Assembly (NCBI GenBank): GCA_964537995.1
Contig: CAZICW010000069.1
Coordinates: 1 to 5,093 of the forward strand
DNA length: 5,093 nucleotides
Direction: 5' to 3'
DNA from: JAFLUQ01 sp964537995
Lineage (GTDB): Bacteria > Bacillota > Clostridia > UMGS1883
The notes below the pieces were generated by a model. It did no database searches and was not told the DNA's origin. It was given only the letters and a program-made list of their open reading frames with translations. The position numbers and the translations under genes are program-made. Positions 1 to 5,093 of the stretch are shown one piece after another; the stretch's first letter is position 1, and each line of letters starts with the position of its first letter.

Positions 1-9
1 ACGCCTCCA

Positions 10-45
10 AAAAAATTCCGAAAGCCAAGGCTTTGGGAATTTTTT
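10..45. terminator. Second bidirectional hairpin terminator
   Basis: AAAAAATTCC (10-19) pairs with GGAATTTTTT (36-45) and AAAGCC (21-26) with GGCTTT (29-34), with a single G-G mismatch between the two stems. T-tracts follow on both strands. It may end a gene that enters from the left on the plus strand, or act as a back-up for the minus-strand operon; the window does not show which. Confidence 0.75.
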
Positions 46-60
46 ATGTTTTACGGCGGA

Positions 61-106
61 ATACAAAAAGGTTCGGCAGCGAAAACGCGCCGAACCTTTT
101 TTGTAT
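61..106 (-). terminator. Strong bidirectional hairpin terminator ending the two-gene operon
   Basis: The arms GGTTCGGC (70-77) and GCCGAACC (89-96) pair, and GCG/CGC continues the stem to an AAAA loop (82-85) with one bulged A at 78. On the minus strand the stem is followed by five T (65-69); on the plus strand by six T (97-102). It lies 25 bases past the stop of the 56-aa gene, so it is the natural end of that transcript, and it could also stop a convergent plus-strand transcript. Confidence 0.88.
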
Positions 107-130
107 GGAATTTAATCTTTGATTTTTAAA

Positions 131-301
131 TTATGTCCAGTCGTCCGAACCCTTCCACATTTCCGGCTCGGAAGCGTCGGAAAGTCCCTCGACGGTCAAC
201 GCGTCGGCGTTTGTTTTTGCAAGCACGTCGGAGGAAACCATTATTTGCTCGGAAGCAAGCTCGGCAAGCTCTATTTCGGGAGCTTCAAACATTTTTTTCA
301 T
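131..301 (-). CDS. Short acidic protein (56 aa), unknown function, coupled to the large secreted protein gene
   Basis: This small gene is second in the operon. It starts 13 bases after the stop codon of the large gene and has a full AAGGAGG ribosome binding site eight bases before its ATG. The protein begins MKKMFEAPEIELAEL and ends WKGSDDWT. It has 13 Asp/Glu against 4 Lys, no cysteine, no hydrophobic segment and no signal peptide, so by itself it looks cytoplasmic. Codon use resembles the upstream gene. The opening (basic start, aromatic residue, E-x-P, then acidic and aliphatic residues) is one I recall from short clostridial hypothetical proteins, but I cannot name a family. It could be a chaperone-like or regulatory partner of the enzyme, or a precursor peptide; no maturation enzyme is visible in the window. 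A second in-frame ATG at codon 4 is a less likely start, since it lies 17 bases from the ribosome binding site. The gene is well supported; the function is unknown. Confidence 0.85.
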   Translation of the reverse strand: MKKMFEAPEIELAELASEQIMVSSDVLAKTNADALTVEGLSDASEPEMWKGSDDWT

Positions 302-309
302 TTATTTTG

Positions 310-316
310 CCTCCTT
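310..316 (-). promoter_or_regulatory. Ribosome binding site of the 56-aa gene, overlapping the upstream stop codon
   Basis: On the minus strand this reads AAGGAGG, fully complementary to the 3' end of 16S rRNA, eight bases before the ATG at 301. It shares two bases with the TAA stop of the large gene (315-317). Ribosomes ending the large protein would therefore sit on this site, which favours coupled translation. It is a stronger site than that of the first gene. Confidence 0.9.
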
Positions 317-3300
317 AAAGAATTTCTTCAAAATCTATCGCCGTGTCAACGCCGTCCGAAGCGGCTTCTTCCTCCGCTTCGGGAGCGAACACAAGCTCTA
401 CTTCCATGAGAGCGGCGTTTATATCGGCGAGATCCGCCGTCGCCGCCGCGCTCTTAGCAAGGTCTATCGTTACGGCTTTTTCGGTTATGTCGGGAGTTAA
501 GCTTCCGGCTTCCGTCGCGGCGGAAATCGCCGAGAAGCGAAGTCCCGCGTCGTACGCGTCGTCGGTAAGCGTTACCGTATATACGTCCCCTTCCGACGTA
601 AGCGTCATAAGCTCGCTTGTATAGTCGGGGAGAGCATATCCTCCGTCGGCGGAGACGAGATAAATTCCGCCGTCGTTAAGAACCTTGTTTGCCGCCGTTA
701 CCTGACTTTCGTCGATTGTCTTAAGCGCGCCGAAGCCGCCGTCGATAATCGCGCGGACGACAAGTCCGTATACGCTTGCCGCGCCGCTTTCGACCGCGCC
801 CGCCGCAGCCTTGTAAAGGCGGGTCGTATTTGTCGTTTCAAAGGAAATTCCTCTGGAGCTGTCGGTAAGAGTTACCGCTTTGCTGACCGAGAAATCATCC
901 TGACCCTTGACGGTAAATGTGTATTCCTTGCCCGAAAGCGCGCTGTCAAGCAGGAAGTCTATCGTGAACGCTTCCTTTTCTTTGTTCCAGCCGAGGGAAG
1001 CCGTAAGGCTCGGAGTTGTCAGCGCGACAATTTCGTTCTCGGTAAGAGCCGCGTTAAAGAACATAAAGCTGTCAATCGTGCCGTTAAAGTCCTGATTGTC
1101 CGATCTATATCCGGTGTCCCACCACTGGGTGCGTCCGATATAATTGCGATCCGTACTGCCGGAAATCTGATAAGGCTCGTATTTTATCTCGTCATCGGAC
1201 GTTATAAGCTTGCCGTCGATATAGAGCGATGTTTTGCCAGTTGCGGCGCTGTATGTCGTCGCAACCCACTGCTCCACATCGGAGGAAATTGAGGCGTCTG
1301 TTGAGCCTTTTACCGTAACCGTTGAGCCGTCATACTTGATTCCTGCCGTAAACGCATCTACGCGGGTGAACATACTGTTCTGGTTGTCTCTGCCGAAATC
1401 GTAGAAGCGGGGCTGAGTGGTATTTCCGGCCCGAACCTTCTGGATAACGGTGTAGCTTCTTACTCCGTCAAGGAAGTTATAAGGAACGTTTACATAGCCG
1501 TTTGTAGAAAAGTCGGTCGCCGTGTTCGCGGTGAGGTCAAGCTTACCGCCGTCAAGCTTGGCTGAGCCGTATACAACGCCGTCAAGACCGTTGCCGCTTA
1601 CGTCGGGTACTTTCACAACGCCGTCTTCGTCGGTATAAGCTTCGGAGAAGTCATATCTGAACAGAAGATTTTCGGTTACGCTTTCCTTGGCGGCTACATT
1701 AATCGTGAATACTCTGGATTTGCCGTCCTGTGTCGCCGCCGTAAGCTCAACCGTATGGGGATCGCCGTCACGAATTACCGCTCCCGTTTTTGTGAGAACA
1801 TCTTCGTTATTGCTGCTCCAAGTGAGAGCCTGACCGTCAACGGTTGTCGAGGGGAGAAGAAAGTCAGCGGTAACATTGTCAAGGTCGCCGAGATTTATGG
1901 TATTGAGTATGTTTATGCTGTCGGAGTCAAAATCCTCAGCCGCAGCCTTGACCTCAGCCTGCGTAAGAGCAACGTCCGCCGTGCGCACATTGGCTATTAT
2001 GCCGCTGATTCCACCGATTTCGGCAGTTTCGTCAAGAGTTGCGTCAACATCCTGAAGGTTGGCGTCGATAAGACCGTTTACATATGTTACAAGCCGCCGC
2101 GTACCGGCGTCATAGGTGACGGTATAGTTAATCCAGCCCATGGAACTTTCGCCCTTGTCGCCGTCAGTACCCTTTACGCTTTCGGCAAACCAGTCGGAAT
2201 CGCTGAACAGGTTGTCGCTTTTTTGGGTTTTTCCTCCCGCTGTCACCTTCGGGGCGACAGCCGCATAGTCATGCATCGGATCGACCGTCTGCTTTTCGAG
2301 GTCGATTTCAAGATTGCCGCTCTTAAGGAGCGTTCCGCCAACCGAAATATCGCCTTGGAACAGCTCCATAGAAATTGTGAAGCTGTCGGAGGACGGAACG
2401 GAAACCGTTTCGGTGTTGCCGTCAATCGAATATGCGTCACTGCCGTCGCCAAGCGTGTTTTTAAGCTCCGGCTCGGCAAGGTCGGTGAGCGTCATCATCC
2501 TTGTCGGGAAGCCCTTCGGATAGCTCTGATTCACCATCCAATAATAATACTGACCGTTCATCCATGTAAGGCGAAGGTCGCCGTCCGTGCTGCCGTTGGA
2601 AATGTACGGACGCACGTTGTTTTCTCTGGAATTTTCTGTGATATACTCGGTTTTTTCAATCGCGGTGTAATCTTCGTTAAGGGTGTATTTGACAATTTCA
2701 AACACACTGCCGTACACGCCTTTAACGGGAATGGAGCAATAGAATATGTGCGGATCGGTCTTGTCTATTGTCATGCCGCCGCTGTAGCAATATTCGGTGC
2801 TGCTGGAATGGAACTTTCCGCCCGCATAGGTGAGGAAGGTATTTTGCCATTTTCCGTTAACGTAGGACGTGCAATAATAATTGTGATTCGTCTTTCCGTT
2901 GTCAATCTTAACCATTGCGATTACGGGAGTTCCGTTTTCGTCGCTTGTTATTTCCCATACCCAGTCGCGATCCGAAGAGGGGCTGTCAACAATCCAGCTT
3001 TGGGTCGAATCCGTCTTATTTACCGAAAGGGTTCCTTGGTTTACATTGCTGACAACCTTGTCGTTAATATCGGTAACATCAAGAGAGGGAATCTTTATTT
3101 TGTTAAAATACAGCCAATTGGGATTTTCGTTGTCGGGGTGGCCCGTGGTATAAGTAACCCATATTTCGTCAACGCCGTTGCTGGTGTATTTTGCATAGGG
3201 ACGCGCGCCCGTTGACTGAACGATTTGCTTTTCAAGGTCGAGAGTTACATCGCCGTTTTCATCGGGGATTGTTATTCTTCCTATCGTGGGATGCCAGTTT

Positions 3301-4775
3301 ATGCCTCTCCAGCAAAGGTATATATGTTCGGGATCCGCCGAAAGGATAAACGGATTGGGATAGGTGGTATTATTGGTGGTTTTGAGATATTTTTCCTCGC
3401 CCAAGGTCGTAATGTCGTAGGGCTGCTTGGAAACTCTGTAATAGAAGCAAGCCTCATCGGTATGGCGGGAATAGAATATCATAATTCTTCCGTCGGGAAG
3501 CTCAAGGAAGGTCGGATTATTGTGGTCGTCGGGCTGGAAATTGCTGCGAATGAGAATTTCATCGTACTCGCCCGTTTTATTGTCGTACTGCAATGCCTTA
3601 ACCGAGCCGTGAACGTCGATATAGCCGACATAGGTCTTATTTACGCCTTTTTCATCGTTCTTAACGGTAAGGCTTCTGGGGTCGGCGAACCAGCAGGTCG
3701 CGCCTTCCTCGGAAATAACGCTGCCCGTCAGCCCGGTGCCTTCATATTTATCGTATACAAGCTTAATGATATTCTCGCCTCCTACTACGGGAGTTATTTT
3801 AAGCGTGGAAGATTCTTCGTTGAAAATGTAATAAGCGTCGCCTATTTTGAGAACTGTATCCGCGGGGGCAGGCTGCTCATATTCAACATCCGCCTGCACG
3901 GTATAAACAACGTCGGGAATATTTGAATCCGTCCCGTCCGAAAAAACCGTCTTGACGGTTACGTCGGCAGCCGATTCGACCTTATAGGAAATTTTCAAAT
4001 CCATAAGTCCCATCGCCGCCCACTGATTACTCCATCCGCCAATCCATGTGGAAATGGATTTAAAGCCGTTTATAATTCCTACATTTTCTCCGTGCAGTTT
4101 GGTATAAACGCCATCGCCGTCATCGTCGCAGCTGTAGGTCGTATAGAATGTGCCGTCCTCTTGCTTTTCGACTTCAACCCTGAAGGGAACCGCTCTGAGC
4201 GCAATTACCTTGTCTCTTGAGCCCGAGCCTTGGGAAACGACCGCGGAAATATCATTTACGCCGATTTTGAATTGAGCGTTTCCGCCGTTTTCATCGGTAG
4301 CTGTTCCCACGTCAATATATGTTCGCGCGATTTCTTTGCCGTCCAAATCCAAAAAGGACCAGCTTTGATAGTTGTCGGTTTTGTCGGAGCAGCGCATACC
4401 CCAGCTATAATCAAAAACAAGCTTTTCCGTGCCGGCAGTGTAGCTTGCGGATTTAATCGAGGCAACAACCGTGCGATCCGTGCTGTCATTAGCGCTGTCG
4501 AAAACGGTGAGCGCCTTTTTGTCTGTTCCTTTTATTTCGCCGTCATTTGCCCAGTGCAGACTGAATCTGAGGTTAGACTGACTGCCCTGAGTCGCATCGC
4601 CGGACGCCGTCCAGCCGTAATTGTCAAGAGCCGTTTCGTCTCCGTCGTTTGCGGTTATATCAAGCTTTGTTATATCAAAAAGCTCAATTATTTCGCCCGC
4701 CGCCAGCGCGACTCCGAGCGGCACGGCTGAAAGCGCCAGCGCCAGCGCTACGGTCAGCGCCAAAATTTTTTTCAT
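315..4775 (-). CDS. Large secreted multidomain protein with BNR_4-type beta-propeller and two LamG domains; candidate polysaccharide lyase or glycan-binding protein
   Basis: This 1486-residue protein is probably exported and acts on an extracellular polysaccharide. Residues 1-26 are a signal peptide (MKK, hydrophobic Ala/Leu core, ALA-A cleavage site). Residues 27-270 are beta-rich and unassigned. Residues 271-344 look like a MucBP-type Ig module. Residues 345-770 match the BNR_4 propeller pattern: WFADPRSL at 362, DDHNNP at 416, LPDGR at 426, FYSRH at 434, YSGG at 664 and NNVRPY at 719. Residues 783-948 and 1035-1252 are LamG-like, with an atrophied bacterial Ig domain (951-1030, containing LTWSSNNEDVL) between them. 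Residues 1253-1486 are unassigned. BNR_4 proteins include the PL24 and PL25 ulvan lyases, but the substrate here is inferred only. Sialidase Asp boxes, LPXTG, SLH repeats and dockerin are absent. The ATG at 4775 is supported by AGGAGAG eight bases upstream and by the signal peptide that follows it. The reading frame is intact. Certainty is high that the gene is real, moderate for the propeller and low for the exact enzyme activity. Confidence 0.93.
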   Translation of the reverse strand: MKKILALTVALALALSAVPLGVALAAGEIIELFDITKLDITANDGDETALDNYGWTASGDATQGSQSNLRFSLHWANDGEIKGTDKKALTVFDSANDSTDRTVVASIKSASYTAGTEKLVFDYSWGMRCSDKTDNYQSWSFLDLDGKEIARTYIDVGTATDENGGNAQFKIGVNDISAVVSQGSGSRDKVIALRAVPFRVEVEKQEDGTFYTTYSCDDDGDGVYTKLHGENVGIINGFKSISTWIGGWSNQWAAMGLMDLKISYKVESAADVTVKTVFSDGTDSNIPDVVYTVQADVEYEQPAPADTVLKIGDAYYIFNEESSTLKITPVVGGENIIKLVYDKYEGTGLTGSVISEEGATCWFADPRSLTVKNDEKGVNKTYVGYIDVHGSVKALQYDNKTGEYDEILIRSNFQPDDHNNPTFLELPDGRIMIFYSRHTDEACFYYRVSKQPYDITTLGEEKYLKTTNNTTYPNPFILSADPEHIYLCWRGINWHPTIGRITIPDENGDVTLDLEKQIVQSTGARPYAKYTSNGVDEIWVTYTTGHPDNENPNWLYFNKIKIPSLDVTDINDKVVSNVNQGTLSVNKTDSTQSWIVDSPSSDRDWVWEITSDENGTPVIAMVKIDNGKTNHNYYCTSYVNGKWQNTFLTYAGGKFHSSSTEYCYSGGMTIDKTDPHIFYCSIPVKGVYGSVFEIVKYTLNEDYTAIEKTEYITENSRENNVRPYISNGSTDGDLRLTWMNGQYYYWMVNQSYPKGFPTRMMTLTDLAEPELKNTLGDGSDAYSIDGNTETVSVPSSDSFTISMELFQGDISVGGTLLKSGNLEIDLEKQTVDPMHDYAAVAPKVTAGGKTQKSDNLFSDSDWFAESVKGTDGDKGESSMGWINYTVTYDAGTRRLVTYVNGLIDANLQDVDATLDETAEIGGISGIIANVRTADVALTQAEVKAAAEDFDSDSINILNTINLGDLDNVTADFLLPSTTVDGQALTWSSNNEDVLTKTGAVIRDGDPHTVELTAATQDGKSRVFTINVAAKESVTENLLFRYDFSEAYTDEDGVVKVPDVSGNGLDGVVYGSAKLDGGKLDLTANTATDFSTNGYVNVPYNFLDGVRSYTVIQKVRAGNTTQPRFYDFGRDNQNSMFTRVDAFTAGIKYDGSTVTVKGSTDASISSDVEQWVATTYSAATGKTSLYIDGKLITSDDEIKYEPYQISGSTDRNYIGRTQWWDTGYRSDNQDFNGTIDSFMFFNAALTENEIVALTTPSLTASLGWNKEKEAFTIDFLLDSALSGKEYTFTVKGQDDFSVSKAVTLTDSSRGISFETTNTTRLYKAAAGAVESGAASVYGLVVRAIIDGGFGALKTIDESQVTAANKVLNDGGIYLVSADGGYALPDYTSELMTLTSEGDVYTVTLTDDAYDAGLRFSAISAATEAGSLTPDITEKAVTIDLAKSAAATADLADINAALMEVELVFAPEAEEEAASDGVDTAIDFEEIL
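1020..1673 (-). other. LamG domain 2 (Laminin_G_3-like)
   Basis: Residues 1035-1252 match a complete concanavalin A-like lectin module: LLFRYDFSEAYTDEDG, VPDVSGNGLDGVVYG, a SYTVIQKVRAG strand, WVATTYSAATGKTSLYIDGK, the NYIGRTQWW strand, and FNGTIDSFMFFNAALTENEI. This is a much clearer LamG than the first copy and probably binds carbohydrate. Confidence 0.85.
1686..1925 (-). other. Atrophied bacterial Ig domain
   Basis: Residues 951-1030 contain INILNTINLGDLDNVTADF, LLPSTTVDGQALTWSSNN, a TKTGAVIRDGD turn, and VELTAATQDGKSRVFTINV. This is the recognisable pattern of the atrophied Ig modules found as spacers in multidomain glycosidases of Bacillota. It links the two LamG domains. Confidence 0.75.
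1932..2429 (-). other. LamG-like (concanavalin A-like) domain 1
   Basis: Residues 783-948 look like a jelly-roll domain: an early FTISMELF strand, a central NYTVTYDAGTRRLVTYVNG hairpin, and a closing IGGISGIIANVRTADVALTQ segment typical of LamG_3-like modules. It is divergent. Glycan binding is the usual role, but binding residues cannot be assigned from sequence alone. Confidence 0.6.
2466..3743 (-). other. BNR_4-type beta-propeller domain, probable catalytic module
   Basis: Residues 345-770 carry the order of motifs expected of BNR_4 proteins: WFADPRSL (362), TYVGYIDVHGSVKALQYD (381), DDHNNPTFLELPDGR (416), IFYSRH (433), TYPNPFIL (471), IYLCWRG (485), YSGGMTIDKTDPHIFY (664) and NNVRPYISNG (719). 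His418 and His438 sit in the most conserved blocks, and His495, His546 and Arg722 are further candidate active-site residues. The fold class contains ulvan lyases that use His and Tyr in beta-elimination. I have not aligned residues to a solved structure, so catalytic roles are inference. Confidence 0.75.
3744..3965 (-). other. MucBP-like / bacterial Ig-type module in the large protein
   Basis: Residues 271-344 follow a pattern common in clostridial surface proteins: DVTVKTVFSDGT, then YTVQADVEYEQPAP, then IGDAYYIFNEESSTLKITPV, and a final IIKLVYDKYE strand. It is likely a spacer or cell-surface interaction module between the N-terminal region and the propeller. The family name rests on remembered motif patterns. 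Confidence 0.55.
4698..4775 (-). other. Signal peptide of the large secreted protein
   Basis: Residues 1-26 have a Lys-Lys start, an Ala/Leu/Val hydrophobic core of about 18 residues, and a type I signal peptidase site. The likely cut is after Ala25 (A-L-A) or Ala26. There is no lipobox cysteine, so the protein is probably released or held non-covalently rather than lipid-anchored. Confidence 0.9.
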
Positions 4776-4783
4776 AATTCCAT

Positions 4784-4790
4784 CTCTCCT
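4784..4790 (-). promoter_or_regulatory. Ribosome binding site of the large secreted protein gene
   Basis: AGGAGAG on the minus strand lies eight bases before the ATG at 4775 and fixes that start. Another ATG at 4781-4783 is out of frame and too close to the site to be used. Confidence 0.85.
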
Positions 4791-4812
4791 TTTATTTTTA
4801 ATATTCGTGTAT

Positions 4813-4841
4813 ATTTTATCCTTTTTCTAATGTTTTGTCAA
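4813..4841 (-). promoter_or_regulatory. Sigma-A promoter of the large gene and 56-aa gene operon
   Basis: On the minus strand a consensus -35 TTGACA (4836-4841) is followed by a 17-base spacer and a -10 TAAAAT (4813-4818). Transcription should start near 4805-4806, giving a leader of about 30 bases that holds only the ribosome binding site. The near-perfect match suggests strong housekeeping expression; no operator or riboswitch is evident in the short leader. Confidence 0.85.
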
Positions 4842-4880
4842 GCCGTTTTTGTGAAAAAAGCACAAAAATATCACCCCAAA

Positions 4881-4902
4881 TGAAAAAAATATAATTTTTT
4901 CA
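4881..4902. repeat. A/T-rich inverted repeat between the divergent promoters
   Basis: TGAAAAAA (4881-4888) is mirrored by TTTTTTCA (4895-4902) around a 6-base centre. It lies about 10 bases upstream of the tRNA -35 box and 40 bases from the operon -35 box. It may be a bent or UP-like element; a regulator site is possible but unproven, as such repeats arise easily in A/T-rich DNA. Confidence 0.4.
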
Positions 4903-4911
4903 AAAAAGCTC

Positions 4912-4940
4912 TTGACAAAACGCCTGCTTTAAGCTATAAT
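4912..4940 (+). promoter_or_regulatory. Consensus sigma-A promoter of the tRNA-Met gene
   Basis: A perfect -35 TTGACA (4912-4917), a 17-base spacer and a perfect -10 TATAAT (4935-4940) lie upstream of the tRNA. The start is expected near 4946-4948, leaving a leader of about 50 bases to be trimmed by RNase P. The A/T-rich tract just upstream (4881-4910) could serve as an UP element. Confidence 0.9.
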
Positions 4941-4996
4941 AACGTATGTACCGCGCAGCGAGTAAGCTTTTAAAGCGGCTGTCAGGGATGAAATAT

Positions 4997-5073
4997 GGCG
5001 GCGTAGCTCAGTTGGCTAGAGCATTCGGTTCATACCCGGACGGTCGGTGGTTCGAGCCCACTCGCCGCTACCA
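4997..5073 (+). tRNA. Elongator tRNA-Met, anticodon CAT
   Basis: All four arms fold. The acceptor stem is 4997-5003 with 5063-5069, including a G-T pair at 1-72. The D stem is GCTC/GAGC. The anticodon stem is TTCGG/CCGGA around the loop TTCATAC, with CAT at 5031-5033. The T arm is GGTGG/CCACT around TTCGAGC. The discriminator A is at 5070 and CCA is encoded at 5071-5073. The paired 1-72 position and the lack of three consecutive G-C pairs in the anticodon stem argue against the initiator. The loop TTCATAC resembles Bacillota elongator Met genes rather than the lysidine-modified Ile tRNA, although Ile2 cannot be fully excluded. Confidence 0.93.
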
Positions 5074-5093
5074 ATTTCCCGAAAATACGAATA

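Noticed and set aside
133..318. Arg-rich plus-strand open frame opposite the 56-aa gene
   Set aside because: It has no ribosome binding site and begins inside the antisense of a gene with a perfect one; the Arg-rich content reflects the complement of acidic and Ser codons.
1755..3215. Long plus-strand open frame of 486 codons antisense to the large gene
   Set aside because: It lies exactly in register with the sense codons, so it stays open merely because TTA, CTA and TCA codons are avoided in the real gene. It has no ribosome binding site before its ATG and no recognisable domain.
2466..3743. Sialidase (GH33) assignment of the propeller
   Set aside because: No Asp boxes (SxDxGxTW) and no RIP motif are present; the conserved blocks fit BNR_4 better.
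3225..3926. Plus-strand open frame of 233 codons
   Set aside because: It has the same codon register as the large minus-strand gene and continues the 1755-3215 shadow; the product has no coherent domain.
4110..4127. DDDGDG as a dockerin calcium loop
   Set aside because: Dockerins have two paired loops of about 12 residues with helices, usually near a protein end. Here there is one loop in a beta-rich context.
4230..4730. Plus-strand open frame of 166 codons
   Set aside because: It is a third in-register shadow of the large gene, covering the antisense of its N-terminal region and signal peptide.
4986..5006. AGGGATG followed by ATGGCGGCGTAG as a short coding start before the tRNA
   Set aside because: The ATG overlaps the first base of the tRNA and the frame stops after three codons, so it is chance sequence in the trimmed tRNA leader.
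4997..5093. tRNA 3' end as an attachment site of an integrated element
   Set aside because: Only 20 bases follow the tRNA, with no integrase and no second copy of the tRNA end in the window, so nothing supports integration.

Overview
The window reads as chromosomal DNA of a Gram-positive bacterium, most likely a gut or anaerobic member of Clostridia (Bacillota). The reasons are near-consensus sigma-A promoters with 17-bp spacers, strong AGGAGG-type ribosome binding sites, a tRNA gene with an encoded CCA end, A/T-rich hairpin terminators, and a very large modular secreted protein built from domains common in clostridial glycan-degrading enzymes. The lineage is an inference; no marker gene for it is present.

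Layout from left to right. Positions 1-106 hold two consecutive hairpin terminators, each with a T-tract on both strands. Positions 131-301 (minus) encode a 56-residue acidic protein with a full AAGGAGG ribosome binding site that overlaps the stop codon of the gene before it. Positions 315-4775 (minus) encode a 1486-residue secreted protein. Its order is: signal peptide, unassigned beta-rich N-terminal region, MucBP-like Ig module, BNR_4-type beta-propeller, LamG-like domain, atrophied bacterial Ig domain, second LamG domain, unassigned C-terminal region with an acidic tail. Positions 4776-4996 are an A/T-rich divergent promoter region, with a consensus promoter for the large gene on the minus strand and another on the plus strand for a tRNA. 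Positions 4997-5073 are an elongator tRNA-Met (CAT).

The two minus-strand genes form a tight two-gene operon: one promoter at 4813-4841, a 13-bp intergenic gap, and one strong terminator at 61-106. The large protein probably acts outside the cell on a polysaccharide. Its propeller resembles the BNR_4 fold class that includes ulvan lyases, and its two LamG domains would bind glycan. It carries no visible sortase, S-layer or dockerin anchor.

The best candidate for something undescribed is the short acidic protein. It has no signal peptide and no cysteine, opens with an MKKxFExPxIE pattern, ends in a Trp-containing acidic tail, and appears translationally coupled to the secreted enzyme. Its function cannot be read from the sequence.
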